A stretch of 44,148 nucleotides of DNA from an uncultured Bacteroidales bacterium. GTDB taxonomy: Bacteria > Bacteroidota > Bacteroidia > Bacteroidales > Lentimicrobiaceae. Made by a program: the position numbers and the translations under genes. The stretch covers positions 1 through 44,148 of the forward strand of contig CALCQV010000017.1 of NCBI GenBank assembly GCA_937894795.1, in the 5' to 3' direction. The notes beneath the pieces are model-generated. The model was not told the DNA's origin. It searched no databases and worked only from the letters and a program-made list of their open reading frames with translations. Shown one piece after another: positions 27,258 through 33,648 of this stretch. The first letter of the stretch is position 1, and every line of letters begins with the position of its first letter.

Positions 27258-27599
27258 TCAACCTCCTGAAAATTTAGCCTTGTAACCATTTTTTACAAGA
27301 AAGTCCATAATCTTTTGCCTGTTATCCCCTTGTATCAGGATTTCACCATCAGTAACTGATCCACCGGCAGCACAGAGATTTTTCAACTTTTTAGCTAAAT
27401 CAGCAAGATCATTGCCCTTTCCAATGAAGCCTGTTACCAAAGTAGCCTTTTTGCCGCCTTTAAGTTTTTTATCCAACATTACCCTTAGATCCTGCTTATT
27501 TGGTGGCAAGGTATCAGGTTCAACCGGTTCATCAGCGCTATATACAAAATCAGGATTTGTTGAATAAACGACACCTGATATCTTCTTTTTCATCGACAT
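27258..27599 (-). CDS. SUI1/YciH family translation factor
   Basis: A 113-residue protein homologous to eukaryotic eIF1 and E. coli YciH. The SUI1 domain covers residues about 35-110: LRVMLDKKLKGGKKATLVTG, then DLAKKLKNLCAAGGSVTDGE, and IQGDNRQKIMDFLVKNGY. The N-terminal 30 residues are acidic and probably disordered. In bacteria this family is thought to influence start-site fidelity under stress. Two alternative ATGs (27599, 27593) are possible. Its stop lies one base before the GT39 start, and its last codons form the AGGAGG ribosome-binding site for that gene. Confidence 0.92.
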   Translation of the reverse strand: MSMKKKISGVVYSTNPDFVYSADEPVEPDTLPPNKQDLRVMLDKKLKGGKKATLVTGFIGKGNDLADLAKKLKNLCAAGGSVTDGEILIQGDNRQKIMDFLVKNGYKAKFSGG

Positions 27600-27711
27600 T
27601 TACTATAAATTAAAACCTTCAAGCAGGGGATTCATAAACTCAATTAACAATAAAAACACCACCTTTAGTGCAATTAGCCATACTAGTCGCATCCCGACAA
27701 CTCACAACTTA

Positions 27712-28602
27712 CTAAGGGACTATCATTTTCAACGAATTATGATTAACTTTAATCACCAAATCCTTACCAAGTTTCACAGGCTCGCCATCCAAATTAATGG
27801 TTTTATTTCTATTCCTCTTAAGCACAACCTCTTTTGCTTTGATTACTTCCAAATAACCCGAGTTAACCAGTTTATTCCGCCAAAGAAGGCCCAGTATATA
27901 AGGAGCTGTAATAACCGGCACCTTCTTTACAATGCACACATCCATTAATCCATCATCTATTGAAGCATCCGGAGCAATGATGGTATTGTATCCAAATTGG
28001 TTGCTATTAGCAAAGCTAACAAATAATGCCTTCCTACTAACCTTAACGCCATCTATTATCATTTTGTATTTTCGGGGTCTGTAACCCGGGTATGATTGCA
28101 ATGCAATATGAAAATAAGAGAAGAATCCCCTTCTTTCAGCTTTGGCAAATTTCCTGGCAACCAATGCATCAAATCCGACACCTGCAATTGACACAAATTG
28201 ATTATCATTAATGGATATGGTATCAATTAATTTAAAAGATTGATGATTAATAAGCTCAATACTCTTTTCTAGTACAAGCGGAATATTCATAAACCGGGCT
28301 AAACCATTACCGGAACCTGCAGGTATGAGAGCAAAAACAGAATTGCTTCCAATGATTCCATTTATCACCTGATTGGCCGTTCCATCTCCTCCAACAGACG
28401 CTATAATATCCACTCCGCATTGCACTGCCTCTTTGCTCAAAAAAAGTGCATGCCCCGGTGATTGAGAATATGCAACAGTATATGAAAATTGTGCATGGTC
28501 TAAAGTTTCGGCAATTATACTTTCAATACCTGCTTTGGTGACCTGCTTTACCCCTGAAACCGGATTGATAATAAATAATACCTTTTTTTTTAAACCTGCC
28601 AT
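27712..28602 (-). CDS. diacylglycerol kinase-like lipid kinase (YegS/LCB5 family)
   Basis: A 296-residue cytosolic lipid kinase. Motifs: KKVLFIINPVSG at the start, SVGGDGTANQVINGI (nucleotide-binding GGDGT at 71-75) and ALIPAGSGNGLARFM, then VGFDALVARKF. The common GGDGTxNEV motif has Gln in place of Glu. The C-terminal part has the beta-sandwich INLDGEPV motif seen in DgkB/YegS. The lipid substrate is not known. ATG 28602 is preferred over 28611 because the -7 element predicts a start near 28621, which would leave almost no leader for the earlier codon. There is a 112-nt gap before the SUI1 gene. Confidence 0.93.
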   Translation of the reverse strand: MAGLKKKVLFIINPVSGVKQVTKAGIESIIAETLDHAQFSYTVAYSQSPGHALFLSKEAVQCGVDIIASVGGDGTANQVINGIIGSNSVFALIPAGSGNGLARFMNIPLVLEKSIELINHQSFKLIDTISINDNQFVSIAGVGFDALVARKFAKAERRGFFSYFHIALQSYPGYRPRKYKMIIDGVKVSRKALFVSFANSNQFGYNTIIAPDASIDDGLMDVCIVKKVPVITAPYILGLLWRNKLVNSGYLEVIKAKEVVLKRNRNKTINLDGEPVKLGKDLVIKVNHNSLKMIVP

Positions 28603-28627
28603 GTATTCCAATACCTGAATGAAAGTG

Positions 28628-28635
28628 CAAAGTTA
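28628..28635 (-). promoter_or_regulatory. -7 promoter element for the lipid kinase gene
   Basis: The minus strand reads TAACTTTG (TAnnTTTG). Predicted start near 28621, about 19 nt before ATG 28602. No -33 TTG is evident. Confidence 0.45.
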
Positions 28636-28671
28636 GCATTTTAGAAGAGAATGGGATTTATGGGAAATAAA

Positions 28672-28693
28672 AAGACCGCCAAATAGCGGTCTT
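28672..28693 (-). terminator. rho-independent terminator of the lipoprotein gene
   Basis: On the minus strand AAGACCGC, 6-nt loop, GCGGTCTT, then TTTATTT. The 8-bp stem is perfect, 43 nt after the lipoprotein stop codon. Confidence 0.9.
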
Positions 28694-28735
28694 CTAAATA
28701 TTATGAGTGCAATTTACCTGCACAATAGATATAAC

Positions 28736-29602
28736 TTATTCTTGAACGATGATGTCAAATTTAGCCCGATCGCCACGTGTATAAAGATCAACAACTTTGA
28801 TTAAACCCAATTTTCCACTAACTGTCTGGAAGAAAACTACATCACCATCAGCTAACTGAGCAGCATCACTTGATGTAGAATTAAATTCAGGAAAATCAAA
28901 AGTAGTTGTAATTGCATCAAATTGGGCAGCAGTAACAACACCTTTAGCAAAACGAGTTGCATTTCTTGTAGTCCAGGTATTTAATTGGAAAGTAGAAATC
29001 TCAGTTGCAGCGAGAACATCATCAGGCGCGGCTATAGTATTTCCGTTCTGAGCTCCTTTATAGAAAAGGAAATCAACCTTAGCTTGATTTAATTTAGCCT
29101 GAGCAACAGTGTAGAGGGCCATATCTGTTGTGTTATAGAAGCTGCCAATTGCATCATTAAATGATCCAAACTCAACAGATGATGCCTTTTTAACAGCTAC
29201 AGCACCGTTCTCAACAGTTACGGTAAAGGACTGAGTTGATTTATTACCATCTTTATCAGCCAAAGTCATCAGAAGCCTGTTTGCTCCAAGGTTCTCTTCA
29301 GTAAATGTAATTTCAATATCCAGATTAAAAGAACTGGAGTTGAGAGTAGTATCCATTACTTCATAAGGGACATTATTATTTGTTGAAGTCATTGTAAAAC
29401 TAGACAAGTTTTTATCGCCAGCAGTGCCAATTACACCAATAGTGATAGTACTCCCTGCACTAATAGTCACGTCATCAGATGTGTAGCCACTACTTCCTTT
29501 TAAATCAAGGGTTGGTCCAGTTGTTTCATCGTCAGAACAAGATGTTACAAATAATGCTCCTGCCATGAGGAACATAGAAAGCATAAGATTCCACTTTTTC
29601 AT
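28736..29602 (-). CDS. lipoprotein with Ig-like N-terminal domain, unknown function
   Basis: A 288-residue protein with a type II signal peptide: MKKWNLMLSMFLMAGALFVT then Ser-Cys22, followed by SDDE. Asp after Cys+1 and an acidic run are common in Bacteroidota lipoproteins. Residues about 35-130 look like an Ig-like beta sandwich (alternating T/V/S strands ending QSFTVTVENG). The C-terminal half (140-288) begins KKASSVEFGSFNDAIGSFYN and ends with DVVFFQTVSGKLGLIKVVDL, a mixed alpha/beta domain seen in uncharacterised lipoproteins of this phylum. No catalytic motif. It stands alone between a 410-nt divergent region and its own terminator. Confidence 0.8.
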   Translation of the reverse strand: MKKWNLMLSMFLMAGALFVTSCSDDETTGPTLDLKGSSGYTSDDVTISAGSTITIGVIGTAGDKNLSSFTMTSTNNNVPYEVMDTTLNSSSFNLDIEITFTEENLGANRLLMTLADKDGNKSTQSFTVTVENGAVAVKKASSVEFGSFNDAIGSFYNTTDMALYTVAQAKLNQAKVDFLFYKGAQNGNTIAAPDDVLAATEISTFQLNTWTTRNATRFAKGVVTAAQFDAITTTFDFPEFNSTSSDAAQLADGDVVFFQTVSGKLGLIKVVDLYTRGDRAKFDIIVQE

Positions 29603-29684
29603 AATTGATAATTTTTGTTAGTTATAATTGTGTAGTATTGGCATTGTATTTACAAATTCTGTTCCAAAATGATAAATTTCTATC

Positions 29685-29700
29685 TTTTTATCGATAAAAA
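29685..29700. repeat. 16-bp perfect palindrome upstream of the lipoprotein gene
   Basis: TTTTTATC|GATAAAAA has perfect dyad symmetry, centred about 90 nt before the lipoprotein ATG. It may be a protein-binding site; in AT-rich DNA a chance origin is possible. Confidence 0.35.
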
Positions 29701-29929
29701 CTCTTCAAAATCAGCCTGTCTGCAGTTTAGTAATCACTCAATCAATAACAAACAACTGTATATTAATTGAATATATTATTCATCATCACTAATTAGCCAG
29801 AGAGTTGGAGTTCGTATATTTAGATGACAATATGTCAATTTAGTTGCATTTTTATCTGTAACAATTAAACCAACGACAAGTTTTATAGCACAGACTGACA
29901 CTTTTTTTCTACATTTTTATTGGTCACAC

Positions 29930-29966
29930 TATTTTTACGACCCTTTAATAGCAATTTGGCGTAAAA
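29930..29966. promoter_or_regulatory. inverted repeat upstream of the NtrC-type regulator, candidate autoregulatory site
   Basis: TTTTACG (29933-29939) and CGTAAAA (29960-29966) form 7-bp arms separated by 20 nt, ending 46 nt before the regulator ATG. The left arm lies in the 10-mer TATTTTTACG, which recurs exactly at 31407-31416 in the palindrome downstream of the same gene, so the two places may bind the same protein. Confidence 0.4.
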
Positions 29967-30012
29967 TTCTCTAAATTCGCTAACTCTATAAAACCGACTA
30001 ATATTACTTTTC

Positions 30013-31365
30013 ATGAAAAGAATTCTTGTTATTGATGATGACTCTATAATCAGAACATTACTCTCCAATCTTCTTCATAAGGCCGGCTATGAAGTTGTGA
30101 CTGCAGTTGATGGCAATACAGGATTGAATCTTGCATTTGAAGTACAGCCGGATGTTGTGATTACTGATTATCAGATGCCCCGAATAAATGGTCTGGAAGT
30201 TCTGGAAAACATTCATCATCAATCACCATCAACTCCTGTCATCATACTCACTGCCCATGGCGATATGGCTCTAACCATAAGATCAATGCAGGCGGGTGCT
30301 TATGATTATCTGGAAAAGCCGATTAAGGTTGATGAATTGATGAAAATTGTAAATGACGCACTAGTATTATCAGAGCAAAGCCGTAGTATTCATAATCAAA
30401 TTCCTTTAAGCTCATTGAAAGTCCTGGAAGAGAATAGTTTCATTGGCAAAAGTGCAATAATGCGTGAAATCTTCAAGAATATAGGGCGAATCTCAATAAT
30501 AAAGGTCAATATCCTAATTACAGGTGAAACAGGTACAGGTAAAGAGCTTATAGCAAGGTTGATTCATCATAGTGGCATTACCCGCGAGAATCCAATGATT
30601 GTTATTAATTGCGCTTCATTGGCTGAGAATGGACAGGATTCTGAGCTATTTGGATATTGCAAAGGCGCTTTTCCGGGTGCTAATGCAAATAAAAAAGGGA
30701 AATTTGAACTTGCCGGCGAAGGCACAATATTCCTTGATGATATATCGGAACTTTCTGATTCTAATCAAGCCAGAATATTAAGGGTAATACAGGAACAGGA
30801 ATTCGAGAAACCAGGTTGTCAGGGAACCATACCAATGAAGGCCAGAATTATTGCTTCAACCAATAAAGACCTTGAGGTAATGGTTAGAGATGGGAAATTC
30901 CGAGAAGAACTCTATTATCGCCTTAAAGTGTTTACTATAAATATCCCCCCTCTCAGAGTCAGGAAAGATGATATAAGTGACCTGGTAAATTACTTTATTG
31001 CCAAGTACAACAGGAAATTAAATAAAAAGATATCGAAGGTTGGAGAGGGAGTCATTGGTTTTCTTCAGAGTTACGATTGGCCGGGCAATGTGCGCGAGTT
31101 AGAAAACTGTGTGCTGCAGGCTATGGTTTTAGCCTATGGTGAAATCCTTGAAAAAGGAAATATTATGTTGACCAATACGATCAAACCATGGCTTGATGAA
31201 AGCAAAAATAATCTTATTTCAATTGAAGAGATGGAGAAGCTTCATATAATGAAGGTTCTGGAGGCGGTTAACTGGCACAAACTTGAAGCAATTGAGATCT
31301 TAAACCTGACTCGCCCTACATTAAATGCTAAAATTGAGAAATATGGTATCCGGAAAGTGGAATAA
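30013..31365 (+). CDS. NtrC-family response regulator with altered AAA+ motifs
   Basis: A 450-residue three-domain regulator. Receiver domain 1-118 has acidic Asp8-10, phospho-acceptor Asp52 in VVITDYQMP, Thr80 and Lys102, all intact. The AAA+ domain (about 140-370) has Walker A GETGTGKE (171-178), but the sigma-54 contact loop is GAFPGA (218-223) in place of GAFTGA, Walker B ends LDD (241-243) in place of LDE, and the arginine-finger region reads PPLRVRKDD in place of PPLRERxED. A Fis-type HTH ends the protein (KLEAIEILNLTRPTLNAKIEKYGI). No histidine kinase is adjacent. It stands at the head of the pilus-like cluster, which it may control. Whether it still works with sigma-54 is open. Confidence 0.92.
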   Translation: MKRILVIDDDSIIRTLLSNLLHKAGYEVVTAVDGNTGLNLAFEVQPDVVITDYQMPRINGLEVLENIHHQSPSTPVIILTAHGDMALTIRSMQAGAYDYLEKPIKVDELMKIVNDALVLSEQSRSIHNQIPLSSLKVLEENSFIGKSAIMREIFKNIGRISIIKVNILITGETGTGKELIARLIHHSGITRENPMIVINCASLAENGQDSELFGYCKGAFPGANANKKGKFELAGEGTIFLDDISELSDSNQARILRVIQEQEFEKPGCQGTIPMKARIIASTNKDLEVMVRDGKFREELYYRLKVFTINIPPLRVRKDDISDLVNYFIAKYNRKLNKKISKVGEGVIGFLQSYDWPGNVRELENCVLQAMVLAYGEILEKGNIMLTNTIKPWLDESKNNLISIEEMEKLHIMKVLEAVNWHKLEAIEILNLTRPTLNAKIEKYGIRKVE

Positions 31366-31398
31366 CTTCCATTCGCAGGTGAAATATCATCAATTTTT

Positions 31399-31415
31399 AT
31401 GTAAAATATTTTTAC
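31399..31415. repeat. operator-like palindrome, copy 1
   Basis: ATGTAAAATATTTTTAC contains the perfect inverted repeat GTAAAA-TAT-TTTTAC (31401-31415). An identical 17-nt copy lies 39 bp downstream. It starts 34 nt after the NtrC-type regulator gene and about 190 nt before the first pilin-like gene, a place where an enhancer-type site would be expected. Confidence 0.6.
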
Positions 31416-31437
31416 GTTTTCGCCCAAAAATCTACCA

Positions 31438-31454
31438 ATGTAAAATATTTTTAC
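31438..31454. repeat. operator-like palindrome, copy 2
   Basis: This is the second exact copy of ATGTAAAATATTTTTAC, with the palindrome GTAAAA-TAT-TTTTAC at 31440-31454. Centre-to-centre distance to copy 1 is 39 bp, and this copy lies about 93 bp upstream of the predicted -33 box of the first DUF4402-like gene. Confidence 0.6.
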
Positions 31455-31546
31455 ATTAACTTAAAACTATAGTCCATTTCTATATTCTTAAATATCAGGA
31501 CTATAAAAAATATTGCAATAAATATTTACTTTTTTTCATCAATTAA

Positions 31547-31579
31547 TTTGCATTTCGCTTACTTAGCATTCTACATTTA
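31547..31579 (+). promoter_or_regulatory. likely promoter of the first pilin-like gene
   Basis: TTTG (31547-31550), 21-nt spacer, TACATTTA (31572-31579), one mismatch from TAnnTTTG. Predicted start near 31586, leader about 19 nt. No sigma-54 type -24/-12 pair was found in this gap. Confidence 0.4.
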
Positions 31580-31604
31580 CACAGCTATTTGAATAGTTTC
31601 GTTA

Positions 31605-32012
31605 ATGTATAAATGTATTGCACTTCTTCTGACAGTTACTCTGATCATATCAGCGAAAATGCTATTTGGTCAGATTAGTGCTACCGGGCATATAAGTGCT
31701 GAAGTCGTTGAATCAGTTTCGGCAACAAATAATTTTAATCCTGTTATTATACTGACTAATAGTGAAACCAAGTCACTGGATCTTGGTAAAATAACCATAA
31801 ATGGACCGGATAATTCAATATGTGAAATTTCAGTAAGTCAAAGTGAAATTTTCAATAAGTGGACATACCATTCATTGGAATCTCAAAAGGACATAATACA
31901 GGTTTCTGATAATAGCAATAGGAAAGACATTTTATTCTCTGCATTATTAAATGATCAATTGAATCATGGTGAGTATAACGGCTGCTTAACCGTTATTGTT
32001 TCTTACAATTAA
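31605..32012 (+). CDS. DUF4402-like pilin subunit, divergent
   Basis: A 135-residue exported protein (hydrophobic residues 4-17, cleavage near FGQ-IS). Mature N terminus ISATGHISAEVVESVSATN has the alternating small/hydrophobic pattern expected of a donor strand; then LDLGKITINGP replaces the usual LSFGxI of DUF4402, and the end, GEYNGCLTVIVSYN, matches the final strand (GxYxGxxxVxVxY) of the family. It is shorter and less typical than its three paralogues nearby. By analogy with chaperone-usher systems it may be a minor subunit. It has its own promoter-like sequence and a terminator, so it is monocistronic. Confidence 0.65.
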   Translation: MYKCIALLLTVTLIISAKMLFGQISATGHISAEVVESVSATNNFNPVIILTNSETKSLDLGKITINGPDNSICEISVSQSEIFNKWTYHSLESQKDIIQVSDNSNRKDILFSALLNDQLNHGEYNGCLTVIVSYN

Positions 32013-32033
32013 GCCTTTTTTATTAATTTTATG

Positions 32034-32077
32034 GGCAACTGTCGGTAATATGGGGTTACGGCAGTTGTTCCTTTTTT
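32034..32077 (+). terminator. terminator after the first pilin-like gene
   Basis: CAACTG (32036-32041) pairs with CAGTTG (32062-32067), extended inward by the imperfect pairing of CGGTAA with TTACGG, and is followed by a T6 run at 32072-32077. Confidence 0.7.
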
Positions 32078-32278
32078 ATCTTGTCCAATATTAAAAAAAC
32101 ATCATCAGTTCTTAATTAAACTCTGTCCTATTTTGGAACTTTTTGTCCCGTATTTATCTGTTTTCGCATTTCCCCTCCATTTTTACTTCCGTTGCAATTG
32201 AGACAATTCAATTTTTTTTAACTTCTTTATCTATCTGATATTCTGATTTTTAAAAATAATTTTCAAAAATTCTCAGGT

Positions 32279-32309
32279 TTGGCACGATAAAATTGGCACG
32301 TAATTCGAC
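32279..32309 (+). promoter_or_regulatory. tandem TTGGCACG boxes, candidate sigma-54-like promoter
   Basis: TTGGCACG occurs at 32279-32286 and 32293-32300. This is the exact sigma-54 -24 element. For the second copy the -12 position holds TCGA where TTGC is expected (G kept, C changed to A), so the match is partial. It predicts a start near 32320, about 67 nt before the pilin ATG. No TAnnTTTG box competes here. An NtrC-type regulator gene lies 0.9 kb upstream. The boxes could alternatively be a direct-repeat binding site. Confidence 0.4.
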
Positions 32310-32386
32310 TAATGCAGTCCGAGTTCAAACAAGAACAAAACAAAAAAAACAAGATAAACACAAACAACGAAACAACCCCCCAAATC

Positions 32387-32893
32387 ATGAAAAACTTAAC
32401 AACCCTTTTCGCAGTATTACTTTTTATGACTATCAGTGCTAACGTAATGGCACAAAACACAGCAACTGAATCAGCAACAGCTTCAGCAAATATCGTATCA
32501 GCTATCGATATTCAAAAAAATATGGACTTAACCTTTGGCGACATAGCAGTTTCAGGAACAGCAGGTCAAATAACAATTCTACCTCAGGAAGATCTTGACA
32601 TCAATTTTTCAGTAGAAGAAATGGAGCTAACTACCGGCACTCGCAATGCAGCTAAATTCACCATTACCGGTCAGGAAGATTATTTATTTTCAATTAATTT
32701 ACCTGAAACAATTACAATCTCATCAGGATCTGATGATATGACAATTGAAACATTGATGAATTTAAATGAAAACAACAACACCTTAACTAACGGCTCTATT
32801 GAGTTATATGTCGGTGGGACTCTACATGTAAATGGTGATGAAGATCCTGGTTTATTTGATGGTACATTTGATGTAACTGTCGCTTACGAATAA
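32387..32893 (+). CDS. DUF4402 pilin-like subunit, probable major subunit
   Basis: A 168-residue exported protein. The start at 32387 gives a standard signal peptide (MKNLTTLFAVLLFMTISANV, then MAQ-NT); the upstream in-frame ATG at 32312 is rejected. Mature N terminus TESATASANIVSAIDIQ shows the alternating pattern of a donor strand; then MDLTFGDIAVSGTAG, AKFTITGQEDYLFSINLP, and the closing GGTLHVNG and DGTFDVTVAYE strands define DUF4402. No cysteines in the mature chain. It is acidic and Thr/Asn-rich. The A-rich leader, isolated promoter region and strong terminator suggest high independent expression, as for a fibre's main subunit (inference). Confidence 0.85.
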   Translation: MKNLTTLFAVLLFMTISANVMAQNTATESATASANIVSAIDIQKNMDLTFGDIAVSGTAGQITILPQEDLDINFSVEEMELTTGTRNAAKFTITGQEDYLFSINLPETITISSGSDDMTIETLMNLNENNNTLTNGSIELYVGGTLHVNGDEDPGLFDGTFDVTVAYE

Positions 32894-32916
32894 ACCGGTA
32901 TACAATTTCAATATCC

Positions 32917-32945
32917 AGGGTGCTCAAAAAACACCCTTTTTTTTT
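32917..32945 (+). terminator. terminator after the second pilin-like gene
   Basis: AGGGTG (32917-32922) and CACCCT (32932-32937) form a 6-bp stem with a 9-nt loop, followed by a run of nine T. Confidence 0.85.
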
Positions 32946-33004
32946 ACCAGTTTTACTTACGCTTATCATTTAAAAGTTCTTTCACATTCTAACTTATATA
33001 TTTT

Positions 33005-33514
33005 ATGATCCGCAAATTAACAGCCCTTTCACTGTTGCTGGTATTGCTTGTCTTTAAAGTCCAAGCACAGGCAACTATAAACGGCCAGGCTTATGCGGAA
33101 GTGATTGCTGCTATTACTGCTTTTGAAAACAATCAAATGTCATTTGGCAGGTTTTCTCCGGAAATTGCCGGTGGACAAATAGTCCTGACTCCTGAAGGAG
33201 CCAGACTGGTGGAGGGATCAGTAATATTAGGTGGTGGCATTGCCCAACCGGGAAAGTTTATCATAACCGGTCAACCTGATGCCACCTACTCAATACAATT
33301 GCCTACTGGTCCCGCCCTGCTTGTGAATAGCAGCAATAATACAATGATTGTAGATAACTGGGTGTCAAATCCTCCTGCCGGTAATGGAACAGGTATACTT
33401 GTAGGAGGATCAGAAACTGTTTCGATTGGAGCCACACTAACAATTGGCTCTTTGGATGACAACCCTGTTGGAGTTTATACCGGAACCTACAGTCTCACTT
33501 TTGCATATAATTAA
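33005..33514 (+). CDS. DUF4402 pilin-like subunit
   Basis: A 169-residue exported protein with signal peptide (residues 1-22, ending KVQAQ-AT). The mature start NGQAYAEVIAAITAFENNQ is donor-strand-like; then MSFGRFSPEIAGGQIVLTPEG, GKFIITGQPDATYSIQLP, and GVYTGTYSLTFAYN give a complete DUF4402 domain. It is closest in sequence to the DUF4402 protein at 37169 (both have the TPEG turn). It lies between two terminators, so it is a separate transcript or depends on read-through; no clear promoter was found in the 111-nt gap before it. Confidence 0.87.
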   Translation: MIRKLTALSLLLVLLVFKVQAQATINGQAYAEVIAAITAFENNQMSFGRFSPEIAGGQIVLTPEGARLVEGSVILGGGIAQPGKFIITGQPDATYSIQLPTGPALLVNSSNNTMIVDNWVSNPPAGNGTGILVGGSETVSIGATLTIGSLDDNPVGVYTGTYSLTFAYN

Positions 33515-33531
33515 TACCTTTTGAATACCTA

Positions 33532-33563
33532 AAAAGCGCTGCTTTCACCAACAGCGCTTTTTT
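33532..33563 (+). terminator. terminator after the third pilin-like gene
   Basis: AAAAGCGCTG and CAGCGCTTTT form a perfect 10-bp stem with a 10-nt loop, followed by TT and more T/C. It separates the pilin genes from the chaperone operon. Confidence 0.9.
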
Positions 33564-33595
33564 CAAATTTAATTTTGTCACCATACAATCAATTT

Positions 33596-33626
33596 TTGCA
33601 ATTTTCAGTATTTTACTCTACGTTTG
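33596..33626 (+). promoter_or_regulatory. promoter of the chaperone-usher-like operon
   Basis: TTG (33596-33598, within TTTTTG), 20-nt spacer, TACGTTTG (33619-33626): a full Bacteroidota promoter. Predicted start near 33633, leader about 16 nt. A second exact -7 element, TAATTTTG at 33570-33577, overlaps the end of the terminator but has no -33 box. Confidence 0.7.
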
Positions 33627-33648
33627 ACATTGTTTTCAACCGATAATC

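Larger units (their letters stand above)
29603..30012. other. 410-nt divergent intergenic region between lipoprotein and regulator
   Basis: AT-rich, no gene seen. It contains a perfect 16-bp palindrome TTTTTATCGATAAAAA (29685-29700), closer to the lipoprotein gene, and an inverted repeat TTTTACG/CGTAAAA (29933-29966), closer to the regulator gene. No exact TAnnTTTG match was found in either orientation; the nearest on the lipoprotein side is AGAATTTG (29659-29652). Confidence 0.6.
32013..32386 (+). other. 374-nt intergenic region ahead of the likely major pilin gene
   Basis: No gene seen. It holds the terminator above, a very T-rich stretch (32200-32275), two TTGGCACG boxes (32279-32300) and an A/C-rich, G-poor leader (about 32325-32386). 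An in-frame ATG at 32312 would add 25 polar residues before the signal peptide and is judged part of the leader. Confidence 0.6.

Noticed and set aside
31399..31454. The GTAAAA-TAT-TTTTAC repeats as rho-independent terminators of the regulator gene
   Set aside because: The stems are purely A/T except one pair, loops are 3 nt, and no proper T-run follows; two exact copies fit a binding site better.
32312..32386. 25-residue N-terminal extension of the pilin from ATG 32312
   Set aside because: It puts a polar Lys/Asn/Gln stretch before an otherwise perfect signal peptide starting at 32387, and lies upstream of or at the predicted transcription start.
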